A stretch of DNA of 64,000 nt from Pseudomonas salomonii (GCF_900107155.1 NZ_FNOX01000017.1:1-64000), one strand, 5' to 3'. Counted from the first letter of the stretch, positions 16,694-25,095 are shown. A program made the numbers and translations. Notes: a model not told the origin generated them from the letters alone.

Positions 16694-18088
16694 ATGGCAA
16701 GCTTTTCCCACGCGGTGGGTACACAGACTTACCGTTTCGACAGCCTCAAGGACGTGATGGCCAAGGCCAGCCCGGCGCGCTCCGGCGACTTCCTCGCAGG
16801 CGTGGCGGCGCAAAACGACGGCGAGCGCGTGGCGGCGCAAATGGCGCTGGCCAATATCCCGTTGAAACACTTCCTCGAAGAAGTGCTGATCCCCTACGAA
16901 AGCGACGAAGTCACCCGGCTGATCATCGACACCCACGATAAACAGGCGTTTAGCGTAGTCAGCCACCTGACCGTCGGTGGCCTACGGGACTGGCTGCTCA
17001 GTGATGCGGCCGATGAACAAAGCCTGCGCGCCCTGGCGCCCGGACTGACACCGGAAATGGCCGCTGCCGTGTCGAAGATCATGCGCGTGCAGGATTTGGT
17101 GCTGGTGGCGCAGAAGATCCGCGTGGTGACACAGTTTCGCGGCACCATGGGCCGGCGCGGGCGGCTGTCGACCCGCCTGCAACCCAACCACCCGACGGAT
17201 GAACCCGCAGGCATCGCCGCCAGCATTCTCGACGGCCTGCTCTACGGCAACGGCGACGCGATGATCGGCATCAACCCGGCCACCGACAGCATCGCTTCGA
17301 TCTGCGCCATGCTGGAGATGCTCGACGCGATCATCCAGCGCTACGAAATCCCCACCCAAGCCTGCGTGCTGACCCACGTGACCACCTCCATCGAGGCCAT
17401 CAACCGTGGCGTGCCGCTGGACCTGGTGTTCCAGTCGATTGCCGGCACCGAAGCGGCCAACGCCAGTTTCGGCATCAGCCTGAGCGTGCTGCAGGAAGGC
17501 TACGAAGCGGGTTTGAGCCTGAATCGCGGCACCTTGGGCCAGAACCTGATGTATTTCGAAACCGGCCAGGGCAGTGCCTTGTCGGCCAATGCGCACTTTG
17601 GCGTCGACCAGCAAACCTGTGAAACCCGCGCCTACGCCGTGGCGCGGCATTTCAAGCCGTTTTTGGTCAATACGGTCGTAGGTTTTATCGGCCCGGAGTA
17701 CCTGTACAACGGCAAGCAGATCATCCGCGCCGGCCTTGAAGACCACTTTTGCGGCAAGCTGCTCGGCGTGCCGATGGGCTGTGATATCTGCTACACCAAC
17801 CACGCCGAGGCCGACCAGGATGACATGGACACGCTGCTGACCCTGCTGGGCGTGGCCGGGATCAACTTCATCATGGGCATCCCCGGCTCCGACGACATCA
17901 TGCTCAACTACCAGACCACCTCGTTTCACGATGCCCTGTACGCCCGGCAAACATTGGGTTTAAAGCCGGCGCCGGAGTTTGAACAGTGGCTGGCGAAAAT
18001 GGGCATCTTCACCCAGGCCGACGGCAAGGTGCACTTTGGCAACAGCCTGCCACCGGCGTTTCGTCACGCCTTGAAGCAATTAGGATGA
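16694..18088 (+). CDS. eutB: Ethanolamine ammonia-lyase large subunit
   Basis: EutB is the catalytic TIM-barrel subunit of the adenosylcobalamin-dependent lyase that splits ethanolamine into acetaldehyde and ammonia. The 464 residues match family length and show conserved segments such as RGTMGRRGRLSTRLQPNHP, GDAMIGINPATDS, GTEAANASFGI and MGIPGSDDIMLNYQTTS. It starts 52 bases after the permease gene and its TGA overlaps the start of eutC (ATGA). No microcompartment shell genes are nearby, as is normal in Pseudomonas. Confidence 0.96.
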   Translation: MASFSHAVGTQTYRFDSLKDVMAKASPARSGDFLAGVAAQNDGERVAAQMALANIPLKHFLEEVLIPYESDEVTRLIIDTHDKQAFSVVSHLTVGGLRDWLLSDAADEQSLRALAPGLTPEMAAAVSKIMRVQDLVLVAQKIRVVTQFRGTMGRRGRLSTRLQPNHPTDEPAGIAASILDGLLYGNGDAMIGINPATDSIASICAMLEMLDAIIQRYEIPTQACVLTHVTTSIEAINRGVPLDLVFQSIAGTEAANASFGISLSVLQEGYEAGLSLNRGTLGQNLMYFETGQGSALSANAHFGVDQQTCETRAYAVARHFKPFLVNTVVGFIGPEYLYNGKQIIRAGLEDHFCGKLLGVPMGCDICYTNHAEADQDDMDTLLTLLGVAGINFIMGIPGSDDIMLNYQTTSFHDALYARQTLGLKPAPEFEQWLAKMGIFTQADGKVHFGNSLPPAFRHALKQLG

Positions 18089-18918
18089 AGGAGCCGCCCG
18101 TGCAACTCGACCTGCCTGACAACCCGTGGCTGGAACTGCGCCGCCTCACGCCTGCACGCATTGCGCTGGGCCGCACCGGCACCAGTATTCCCACCAACGC
18201 GCAACTGGATTTCCAGTTCGCCCACGCCCAGGCGCGCGACGCGGTGCACTTGCCCTTCGACCACGCGGGCCTGAGCAGCCAAATGGCCGAGCGCGGGCGT
18301 GACAGCCTGCTGCTGCACAGCGCTGCGGTGGACCGGCACATGTACCTGCAGCGCCCGGATCTGGGTCGACGTTTAAGTGATGAGTCAGCCCAGAGCCTGC
18401 GGGACTACGCCGCCGCCAACCCAGGCGGCGTGGATTTGGCCGTGGTGGTGGCCGATGGCCTGTCGGCGCTGGCGGTGCATAAACACACATTGCCGTTTCT
18501 TACACGCATGGAGGAGCAGACCCAGGCTGAAGGCTGGTCCTTGTCGCCGGTGATCCTGGTGGAACAGGGCCGCGTGGCCGTGGCCGATGAAATCGGCCAG
18601 TTGCTGGGGGCCAAGATGGTGGTGATTCTGATCGGCGAACGGCCGGGGCTCAGCTCGCCGGACAGCCTGGGGCTGTATTTCACCTACAACCCCAAGGTCG
18701 GCCTCACCGATGCCTACCGCAACTGCATTTCCAACGTGCGCCTGGAGGGCCTGAGCTACGGCATGGCCGCCCATCGCCTGCTTTATTTGATGAAAGAAGC
18801 CTGTCGTCGGCAGCTGTCGGGGGTCAACCTCAAGGATGAGGCGCAGGTTCAAACCATCGAATCGGATGATCCTGACCTGATGAAAGGCAATTTCCTGCTT
18901 AGCCCACCCAATGACTGA
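18085..18918 (+). CDS. eutC: Ethanolamine ammonia-lyase small subunit
   Basis: EutC completes the lyase and helps bind the cobalamin cofactor. The protein has 277 residues, with LGRTGTSIPTNAQLDFQFAHAQARDAV near residue 30 and the conserved VIGERPGLSSPDSLGLYFTYNPKVG-like block near 180 (here VILIGERPGLSSPDSLG). Translation probably couples to eutB through the 4-base overlap. The start at 18085 is used because the longer frame upstream only shadows the end of eutB. Confidence 0.95.
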   Translation: MKEPPVQLDLPDNPWLELRRLTPARIALGRTGTSIPTNAQLDFQFAHAQARDAVHLPFDHAGLSSQMAERGRDSLLLHSAAVDRHMYLQRPDLGRRLSDESAQSLRDYAAANPGGVDLAVVVADGLSALAVHKHTLPFLTRMEEQTQAEGWSLSPVILVEQGRVAVADEIGQLLGAKMVVILIGERPGLSSPDSLGLYFTYNPKVGLTDAYRNCISNVRLEGLSYGMAAHRLLYLMKEACRRQLSGVNLKDEAQVQTIESDDPDLMKGNFLLSPPND

Positions 18919-19010
18919 TCGCTGCACGATTGCGCTTTTTTGCGTCATTAGGCAGCATCGAGTCACGGCCGCGTGTGTGGTCATACCCCATTTGGAAGTT
19001 GAGGCCTGGC

Positions 19011-19469
19011 ATGCGGATTACTCAAGCGACCCTGGAACACCTGGACCTGCTGACCCCGTTGTTCGTCAAGTACCGTGAATTTTATGGCGCACTGCCCTTC
19101 CCGGATTCGTCGCGGGCCTTTCTGGAAAAGCGCCTGCGCCGCAAGGAGTCGGTGATCTACCTGGCCCTGGCGGATGATGACGACAAAAGGTTGCTGGGTT
19201 TCTGCCAGCTGTACCCGAGCTTTTCGTCGCTGTCGCTTAAACGCGTGTGGATCCTCAACGATATCTACGTCGCCGAAGATGCCCGCCGGCAGTTGGTGGC
19301 CGACAACCTGATGCGCACCGCGAAGAAAATGGCCAAGGAAACGCACGCGGTGCGGCTGCGGGTGTCGACCAGCAGTGACAACGAGGTGGCGCAGAAGACC
19401 TATGAGTCGATCGGCTTTCGAGAGGATACGGAGTTCAAGAACTACGTGCTGCCGATCAGTGAGGACTGA
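19011..19469 (+). CDS. GNAT-family N-acetyltransferase
   Basis: A 152-residue protein with the GNAT fold in outline: N-terminal RITQATLEHLDLLTPLF, a beta-4 strand LKRVWILNDIYVAEDARRQLVADNLM with the acetyl-CoA loop partly degenerate (RRQLVA instead of RxxGxG/A), and a C-terminal NEVAQKTYESIGFRED motif. The substrate is not predictable. It stands 92 bases downstream of eutC and may be a separate unit. An upstream in-frame extension is rejected because the family begins at MRITQAT. Confidence 0.85.
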   Translation: MRITQATLEHLDLLTPLFVKYREFYGALPFPDSSRAFLEKRLRRKESVIYLALADDDDKRLLGFCQLYPSFSSLSLKRVWILNDIYVAEDARRQLVADNLMRTAKKMAKETHAVRLRVSTSSDNEVAQKTYESIGFREDTEFKNYVLPISED

Positions 19470-19792
19470 CGCTGTTAGCCCAACCACCATAGATCCCCTG
19501 TGGGAGCGGGCTTGCTCGCGAAAGCGGTGTATCAGTTAATAAAGACTCGACTGACCCACCGCTTTCGCGAGCAAGCCCGCTCCCACCTTTACATCTAAGC
19601 AACATTTGAATCGGTGTAGAGCCTTGCTACCAGCGACACTCCCCGCTACAAAACCAACACGCTTTTCACCTCTCAATCCGTATAATGCGGACCTCTCAGA
19701 GTTGTAAGAATCGCGACATACGCTTGTAGCCTAACTTACCCGTAGCTTCCGCACAGGCCCGCTGAGCCGGGCCATTCACACAGGTGCCATTC
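19470..19792. other. Intergenic region with REPIN and a probable promoter for dedA
   Basis: Positions 19500-19587 are a REPIN. Downstream, TATAAT at 19681-19686 is a good -10 for dedA, although the matching -35 is poor. No gene is seen. Confidence 0.6.
19500..19587. repeat. REPIN
   Basis: Inverted REP pair with outer ends GTGGGAGCGGGCTTGCTCGC and its complement, and a spacer of about 40 bases. Located between the GNAT gene and dedA. Confidence 0.9.
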
Positions 19793-20446
19793 ATGGATTT
19801 CAACCCGCTCGACCTTATCCTGCATCTCGACGTGTACCTCGACATGCTGGTAAGAAACTACGGAGTGTGGATCTACGCCATTCTGTTCCTGGTTATCTTT
19901 TGCGAAACCGGTTTGGTGGTAATGCCTTTCCTGCCCGGTGATTCCTTGCTGTTTATCGCCGGCGCCATTGCCGCAGGCGGCGGCATGGACCCGGTCCTGC
20001 TGGGCGGCCTGTTAATGCTGGCAGCCATCCTCGGCGACAGTACCAACTACGTGATCGGACGAACGGCCGGGGAACGCTTGTTCAGCAACCCGAATTCGAA
20101 AATTTTCCGCCGCGATTACCTGCAAAAAACCCACGACTTCTACGACAAACACGGCGGCAAAACCGTGACCCTGGCGCGCTTCCTGCCGATCCTGCGCACC
20201 TTTGCGCCGTTCGTGGCCGGTATCGCCAAAATGCCTTACCCGCGCTTCTTCGGCTTCAGCGTGTTCGGCACCGTCCTGTGGGTCGGCGGCCTGGTCACCC
20301 TGGGTTACTTCTTCGGCAACGTGCCGTTTATCAAGAAGAACCTCTCGCTGCTGGTGGTGTTTATTATCCTGCTGTCGCTGGTGCCGATGATCATCGGCGT
20401 GTTCCGCAGCCGGTTTGGCCGCAGCTCCGAAGCCAAGCCGCAGTAA
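19793..20446 (+). CDS. DedA-family inner-membrane protein
   Basis: A 217-residue membrane protein close to E. coli DedA itself, with the block YGVWIYAILFLVIFCETGLVV followed by PFLPGDSLLFIAGA, the acidic and Arg residues of the re-entrant regions (ARFLPILRTFAPFVAG), and four to five hydrophobic helices. DedA proteins act as lipid flippases/scramblases and support membrane homeostasis and proton motive force. The ATG at 19793 with an upstream AGG is chosen over the GTG at 19784. mtfA follows 6 bases later, suggesting co-transcription. Confidence 0.9.
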   Translation: MDFNPLDLILHLDVYLDMLVRNYGVWIYAILFLVIFCETGLVVMPFLPGDSLLFIAGAIAAGGGMDPVLLGGLLMLAAILGDSTNYVIGRTAGERLFSNPNSKIFRRDYLQKTHDFYDKHGGKTVTLARFLPILRTFAPFVAGIAKMPYPRFFGFSVFGTVLWVGGLVTLGYFFGNVPFIKKNLSLLVVFIILLSLVPMIIGVFRSRFGRSSEAKPQ

Positions 20447-20452
20447 CCCGCG

Positions 20453-21283
20453 ATGTGGTCCCTCAGCGCCTGGCGTCGCCGGCGCCTGCTGGCCAAGCAC
20501 CCGATTGCCGATGACACCTGGCAGCGGGTGCGCCATCACCTGACCTTCCTCGACGGCATCAGCGCCGAGCAGGACCAGTGGCTGCGCGAAGCCTGCGTGG
20601 TGTTCCTGAGTGAAAAGCACCTCACCGCCCTGCCCGGCGTCGAGCTGCATCAGGAACAGCGCCTGCTGCTCGCTGCCCAGGCGCAATTACCACTGATGAA
20701 CCTGGGCGACCTCGACTGGTACCAGGGCTTCCACGAAATCGTGCTGTACCCTGACGACTTCCTCAGCCCCCAGCGCCATCGCGATGCCAGCGGCGTTGAG
20801 CACGAGTGGGACGGTGAACACAGCGGCGAAGCCTGGCAGCAAGGCCCGGTGATCCTCGCCTGGCCCGGCGTTCTGGCCAGCGGCCAGTGGGAAGGCTACA
20901 ACCTGGTGATTCACGAGCTGGCGCACAAGCTGGACATGCTCAACGGCGACGCCAACGGCTTGCCGCCGCTGCACCACGACATGCGCGTGCAGGAATGGGC
21001 CAGCGTGATGCAAAGCGCCTTTGACGACCTCAACCGCCAGCTGGATGCCAACCCGGACGCCGAAACCGACATCGACCCCTACGCCGCCGAAAACCCGGCG
21101 GAGTTCTTTGCCGTCACCAGTGAGTATTTCTTCAGTGCCCCGGATTTACTGGTCAGCAGTTATCCCCAGGTGTACGCGCAATTGAGCCGCTTTTATCGCC
21201 AGGACCCGCTGGCCCGCCTGCACCAACTGCAAACCGGCGATGCCCGCTACCAGACTGAACCGCTGGCGCCACACGACGTCTGA
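20453..21283 (+). CDS. mtfA: Zinc-dependent peptidase MtfA
   Basis: A 276-residue gluzincin-like peptidase. The active-site motif HELAHKLD (HExxH) is near residue 162, and AENPAEFFAVTSEYFF further on supplies the third zinc ligand region. E. coli MtfA binds the repressor Mlc and relieves its control of glucose uptake; Pseudomonas lacks the same PTS circuit, so the native role here is open. The N-terminal WRRRRLLAKHPIADDTW region matches the family. It is paired with dedA upstream. Confidence 0.9.
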   Translation: MWSLSAWRRRRLLAKHPIADDTWQRVRHHLTFLDGISAEQDQWLREACVVFLSEKHLTALPGVELHQEQRLLLAAQAQLPLMNLGDLDWYQGFHEIVLYPDDFLSPQRHRDASGVEHEWDGEHSGEAWQQGPVILAWPGVLASGQWEGYNLVIHELAHKLDMLNGDANGLPPLHHDMRVQEWASVMQSAFDDLNRQLDANPDAETDIDPYAAENPAEFFAVTSEYFFSAPDLLVSSYPQVYAQLSRFYRQDPLARLHQLQTGDARYQTEPLAPHDV

Positions 21284-21376
21284 CGCATGGCATCGGCGTC
21301 AGAATATGCCTATAATCGCCGCCACTTTTAGGCCAATCCGGCCATGTTTCATGGCCAACTACGGGGGCACCGCCCA

Positions 21377-21904
21377 ATGAGCTACAGCAAGATTCCGGCT
21401 GGCAAAGACCTGCCGAACGACATCTACGTCGCCATCGAAATTCCGGCCAACCACGCGCCGATCAAATACGAAATCGACAAAGACAGCGACTGCCTGTTCG
21501 TTGACCGTTTCATGGCCACCCCAATGTTCTACCCGGCCAACTACGGTTTCATTCCTAACACCTTGGCTGACGACGGCGACCCCCTCGACGTGCTGGTAGT
21601 AACCCCTTACCCGGTTACCCCAGGCTCGGTCATCCGTGCGCGCCCAGTCGGCATCCTGAACATGACCGACGACGGCGGCGGCGATGCCAAAGTTATCGCG
21701 GTGCCACACGACAAGCTGTCTCAGCTGTATGTGGACGTGAAGGAATACACCGACCTGCCGCCACTGCTGCTGGAACAGATCAAGCACTTCTTCGAGAACT
21801 ACAAAGACCTCGAAAAAGGCAAATGGGTGAAGATCGACGGTTGGGGCAACGCAGACGCCGCCCGCGCCGAGATCATGAAGTCGGTCGCTGCCTACAAAGG
21901 CTGA
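21377..21904 (+). CDS. ppa: Inorganic pyrophosphatase
   Basis: Hydrolyses pyrophosphate from biosynthetic reactions. The 175-residue family I enzyme shows the metal-binding signature DGDPLDVLV near residue 66 and the substrate residues in KYEIDKDSDCLFVDRF and MFYPANYGFIPNTL. The start at 21377 (MSYSKIPAGKDLP) matches the family N-terminus. An intrinsic terminator follows 28 bases after the stop. Confidence 0.97.
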   Translation: MSYSKIPAGKDLPNDIYVAIEIPANHAPIKYEIDKDSDCLFVDRFMATPMFYPANYGFIPNTLADDGDPLDVLVVTPYPVTPGSVIRARPVGILNMTDDGGGDAKVIAVPHDKLSQLYVDVKEYTDLPPLLLEQIKHFFENYKDLEKGKWVKIDGWGNADAARAEIMKSVAAYKG

Positions 21905-21932
21905 TACCCGCTCCTCATTGCCTCGGCAATCT

Positions 21933-21962
21933 AAAAAGCCCCGACGATTCGGGGCTTTTTTT
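21933..21962 (+). terminator. Intrinsic terminator after ppa
   Basis: An AAAAAGCCCCGA / TCGGGGCTTTTT hairpin followed by a T-run, directly downstream of ppa. Confidence 0.9.
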
Positions 21963-21974
21963 GTGGGAAAAATT

Positions 21975-22118
21975 AAACGCAAAGTTCAATGTTTAATTCG
22001 GAGCGTTTAATAAGATTAGATAACTGAAATATCAGACTACAACTAAGCAAATCCCTACACACGAAACTCAACGCATAGTTTATTTGATGTGTTTTTCAGG
22101 CCAGTAAACTCTGCGTTT
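21975..22118 (+). promoter_or_regulatory. Operators and probable leaderless promoter of the S24 repressor gene
   Basis: Three copies of an AAACGCAnAGTTT-like site are present: 21975-21987 (AAACGCAAAGTTC), 22069-22081 (CAACGCATAGTTT) and 22106-22118 (reverse orientation, AAACTCTGCGTTT). The last abuts the ATG at 22119. A -10-like TAAACT at 22105-22110, with TTGATG upstream at 22084-22089, would start transcription at or within 1-2 bases of the ATG. No Shine-Dalgarno sequence is present. The pattern suggests autoregulation and a leaderless message. Confidence 0.6.
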
Positions 22119-22889
22119 ATGAATACATCAGGTGATCGACTAAAAGCGTTACTGCGGGAAGTTCATCTTTCCGCTTCCGACTTCGCCAAGAACCGTGGTG
22201 TCACGCCTCAACACGTGAACAACTGGTTCAAGCGCGGCGTGCCCATGGGCCGACTCAACGAGATCGCAGAACTGCTCTGCGTCTCCAGCCGTTGGCTGCG
22301 CACCGGCGAAGGCCTCAAACACCCACCGGCCAACTTCCTGCTGGAAGGCCCGGACCCAAGGAAAGGCATCGCCACCCGCGAAGAAAGCGGCAAGTACCTC
22401 ACGGGCCCCGTCCGTCTCCCGGAAAAAATCGACGTGGAGATTCCCCTCCACCCCACGTTCACTTCGACCGAGCGCATCCGCGTCTCCCTGCACACCCTCG
22501 AAACCCTCAACGTAAACCCCGACCGCGCGGTAGGCGCCTACATGGTCGACAACAGCATGATCGACATCATCCAGCAAGGCGCCACCCTCGCCATCGACCG
22601 AGGCCGCAGCCAAATCACCGACGGCGAAATCTACGCCGTCGAACACGACGGCATGCTACGCATCAAATACCTCTACAACCGCCCTGGCGGCGGCCTGCGC
22701 ATGCGCAGCCACAACGCCGGCGAACACCCGGACGAATACCTCACCCACGAACAACGCTTTGAACAGAACTTCGAGATCGTCGGCTGGGTGTTCTGGTGGT
22801 CCACCCTGAACAACCGCCGACCGGTCCCACTGGACGAACACCTGCTGGGCTGGGAAGGCTCTAAATCGGACCCGGAGGTAGGCATATGA
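22119..22889 (+). CDS. S24/LexA-like transcriptional repressor (phage or pyocin-repressor type)
   Basis: A 256-residue protein with an N-terminal Cro/C1-type helix-turn-helix (residues ~18-45, DFAKNRGVTPQHVNNWFKRG) and a C-terminal S24 peptidase-like domain. The catalytic pair is visible: Ser146 in MVDNSMID and Lys183 in LRIKYLY, with the same 37-residue spacing as LexA. No Ala-Gly or Cys-Gly cleavage bond is evident at the usual distance before the Ser, so SOS self-cleavage is uncertain. PrtR-type pyocin repressors look like this, but no pyocin or phage genes lie nearby; the targets may be elsewhere, or this is an orphan. An upstream in-frame ATG at 22089 exists but also lacks a ribosome site. 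Confidence 0.85.
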   Translation: MNTSGDRLKALLREVHLSASDFAKNRGVTPQHVNNWFKRGVPMGRLNEIAELLCVSSRWLRTGEGLKHPPANFLLEGPDPRKGIATREESGKYLTGPVRLPEKIDVEIPLHPTFTSTERIRVSLHTLETLNVNPDRAVGAYMVDNSMIDIIQQGATLAIDRGRSQITDGEIYAVEHDGMLRIKYLYNRPGGGLRMRSHNAGEHPDEYLTHEQRFEQNFEIVGWVFWWSTLNNRRPVPLDEHLLGWEGSKSDPEVGI

Positions 22890-22914
22890 GGTGAATGTGG
22901 GTAGAATGCCGCCC

Positions 22915-23092
22915 ACATTTGGCAGGGGGTGGCTTTGCGCTACCTATCCTGCCTGGCGATGCGGAGGAGTTCCCGCAGATGCCCCTACTATTCAGCCCGA
23001 CTCGACGTGGGCTGAGCGATTTGAAGGCTGGTGAGGTTTGTCAAAAACAAGCTGAGGCAGTCCCCGAGAAGCCGGCCACAAGCCGGCTTTTT
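22915..23092 (+). ncRNA. Candidate small RNA
   Basis: About 178 bases without a good reading frame but with successive hairpins: GGCAGG/CCTGCC (22921-22953), TGCGG/CCGCA enclosing AGGAGTTC, and AGCCC/GGGCT. It ends in a strong intrinsic terminator. TAGAAT at 22902-22907 could be the -10, but no good -35 is seen. It follows the S24 repressor by only about 25 bases, so it could instead be that gene's long 3' UTR. Not matched to a known sRNA. Confidence 0.45.
23069..23092 (+). terminator. Intrinsic terminator of candidate sRNA / repressor gene
   Basis: AAGCCGGC, loop CACAA, GCCGGCTT and a run of T. Confidence 0.9.
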
Positions 23093-23236
23093 AATGCCAT
23101 TTAAACCTCAAAAACGCGTTGGTACCTGCTGGGGCGAGTAGGTCCGCTGCGTACTATCACCTCTACTCCGCAAAAACTCTGTTCTAAAGCGCACGCCTAA
23201 ATGAATAGTCGCCTGGCCGGTTGGCTCTTAGCTAAA

Positions 23237-23294
23237 GTGTCGTCGCCAGCGACACAAGAACAAGACATGTCGCAAAAATCACAAAATAGCGACA
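23237..23294. promoter_or_regulatory. Two TGTCGC/GCGACA inverted repeats upstream of the Fic gene
   Basis: The first inverted repeat is 23237-23255 (GTGTCG ... GCGACAC). The second is 23268-23294 (TGTCGC ... GCGACA, 15-base spacer). The same hexamer in four places before one gene suggests operator sites for a dimeric regulator. Confidence 0.5.
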
Positions 23295-23386
23295 CATGAC
23301 GCCCACATGATTACACTGATGCCATGAGAGGACGTTTATGACAGCGACCTCGCCTATAAATGGACCTCGTGGACACACTCTCATCC

Positions 23387-24508
23387 ATGACAACACCTCA
23401 TTTCCCATGGCAAGCCGATAAGCCTTACAACCAGCTTCCGCCACTACCGCCGTCAGCACAGCTGGAAACCCGGGCAGTACTCAAACGCTGCATTGAAGCC
23501 CGCGCAGCCTTGGCCGAATTGAAACAAGCTGCCGAGCTGATCCCTAATCAAACGATGCTGATCAATACCATCCCCTTGCTGGAAGCCAAGGACAGCTCCG
23601 AGATTGAAAGTATCGTCACTACCACGGACCTGCTCTTCCGGCATGCCCAGGATGGGGCCAACCATGCAGATCCCGCGACCAAAGAAGCCCTGCGGTACCG
23701 CAAGGCTCTTCATAACGGTTACCAATCGTTGGCTGAGCGCCCACTCTCCACAGGCACGGCAGTAGAAATCTGTCGCACGCTCAAGGGCGTGAACATGGAC
23801 ATTCGCCGTGTACCAGGCGTCCAGCTAGCCAATGACCGCACCGGCGAGATCATCTACACGCCACCAGAGGGCGAAGATCGATTACGCGACTTGCTAGCCA
23901 ATTGGGAACGTTTTTTACACAACGAGACAGACCTCGATCCTTTGGTACGAATGGCCGTGGGGCACTATCAATTCGAGGCCATTCACCCGTTCACCGACGG
24001 CAATGGCCGTACCGGCCGGGTACTCAATACCCTGTATCTGATTCAGGAAGGTCTGCTGAATCTACCGATTCTCTACCTAAGCCATTTCATCATTGCGCAT
24101 AGAGCCGATTACTACCGACTGCTACTTGATGTGACCCGCGAGCAAGCCTGGGAGCCCTGGCTGCTCTATATGCTCACCGCCGTAGAAGAAACCGCCCGCT
24201 GGACCAGTGCCAAAATTGCCGCCATTCGCAGCCTATCCGAGCACACAAGCCAGTTTGTTCGCGAACGTCTGCCAAAAACCTATACCCGCGAATTAGTGGA
24301 TGTGATTTTCGAGCAACCCTACTGCCGCATTAGCAACGTCGTCGATAAGCAGATCGCTCAACGCCAGGCCGCCTCTCGCTACCTCAAAGAGTTAGTGTCC
24401 ATTGGCGTTCTACAGGAAGTTCAGATTGGCAAGGAAAAGCTCTTCATTCATCCCAAGCTGATGCAGCTATTGATTCGCGACAGCAACGACTTCAAGACGT
24501 ACGCCTGA
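23387..24508 (+). CDS. Fic-domain protein (probable AMP-transferase), class II
   Basis: A 373-residue protein with an N-terminal Fic_N region, a Fic core and a C-terminal winged-helix-like end. The catalytic motif HPFTDGNGRTGR is complete, including the His and both Args. A matching inhibitory helix motif SSEIES (S/TxxxE type) lies near residue 70, before the core, as in class II Fic enzymes that restrain themselves. Fic enzymes usually transfer AMP from ATP onto Ser, Thr or Tyr of target proteins; the target here is unknown. No antitoxin gene is needed or seen. An in-frame ATG at 23360 is possible; neither start has a clear ribosome site. Confidence 0.88.
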   Translation: MTTPHFPWQADKPYNQLPPLPPSAQLETRAVLKRCIEARAALAELKQAAELIPNQTMLINTIPLLEAKDSSEIESIVTTTDLLFRHAQDGANHADPATKEALRYRKALHNGYQSLAERPLSTGTAVEICRTLKGVNMDIRRVPGVQLANDRTGEIIYTPPEGEDRLRDLLANWERFLHNETDLDPLVRMAVGHYQFEAIHPFTDGNGRTGRVLNTLYLIQEGLLNLPILYLSHFIIAHRADYYRLLLDVTREQAWEPWLLYMLTAVEETARWTSAKIAAIRSLSEHTSQFVRERLPKTYTRELVDVIFEQPYCRISNVVDKQIAQRQAASRYLKELVSIGVLQEVQIGKEKLFIHPKLMQLLIRDSNDFKTYA

Positions 24509-24573
24509 GCCGTACTGAAGAACACTGAGTATTGAGTCGCCTGAACGGTGAAGAATGAACAGGCGACATTTTC

Positions 24574-24810
24574 TTACTTCGGCTGCATACACTCCACAGC
24601 CCGATCCGCCACCATCTTCGCCATCTCCACCAAATGCATCACCGCCCGATGCGGCGCACCCAGCGGTTCACCCAGTGCCTGCGATGTAGCCACCGCACAC
24701 TGCAGCAACTCGGCCACTCGCACCCAGGCATCTTCGAAGCTCAATTCTTCATTAACAGTAAATGGTTTAGTCGCAGCCGACGCTGGCGAATCCGAGACAA
24801 CGTTATTCAT
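24574..24810 (-). CDS. Small helical DUF3077/DUF6124-like protein
   Basis: A 78-residue acidic protein: FTVNEELSFEDAWVRVAELLQCAVATSQAL, a short loop, then HRAVMHLVEMAKMVADRAVECM. This two-helix pattern recalls the small DUF3077/DUF6124 proteins that are multi-copy in fluorescent pseudomonads and of unknown function. The gene is preceded by an unusually long structured leader (24811-25095). Confidence 0.6.
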   Translation of the reverse strand: MNNVVSDSPASAATKPFTVNEELSFEDAWVRVAELLQCAVATSQALGEPLGAPHRAVMHLVEMAKMVADRAVECMQPK

Positions 24811-25095
24811 AGCAAAACTCCAATCGATAATTTGGAGCTGCCAAGATCCGCGACTAAACGAAAGGCGGCAGCTGTACGCAGGTTAGTCGACCGGTCGATT
24901 GGGAACCCGGCGCACCCGGAGGTGCCCTGCGCACAGCCACCATAAGATGCAGGCGAAGGGGTGCCTGACTCATGAATTGCTTATGCGCCAATCGAATCCG
25001 GGCGACTAAACCCGATCACTGAAAAAGCAGTGACGGAACGCAGCCTAGTCGCGAGATTTTGCTGACGCAAGCGGCCGGGATTCTCTAGGAAACGT
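24811..25095 (-). promoter_or_regulatory. Long structured leader with repeated GTTTAGTCG boxes
   Basis: Read on the minus strand, the region upstream of the DUF3077-like gene holds two units in which CGACTAAA pairs with a TAGTCG complement 25-40 bases away: 24851-24859 with 24882-24889, and 25003-25010 with 25046-25052. The inner unit contains a second stem, AGCTGCC with GGCAGCT. The outer unit contains CACTG/CAGTG around an A-rich loop. There is no supported ORF. It may be a cis-regulatory RNA or an independent RNA gene. Confidence 0.5.

Larger units (their letters stand above)
22890..23386. other. Intergenic region with candidate sRNA and Fic-gene operators
   Basis: Contains a structured, terminator-ended stretch (22915-23092) and, further on, two inverted repeats of TGTCGC/GCGACA (23237-23294) upstream of the Fic gene. 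A 27-codon ORF starting at 23338 behind GAGAGGAC overlaps the Fic start; it may be a leader peptide. Confidence 0.5.
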
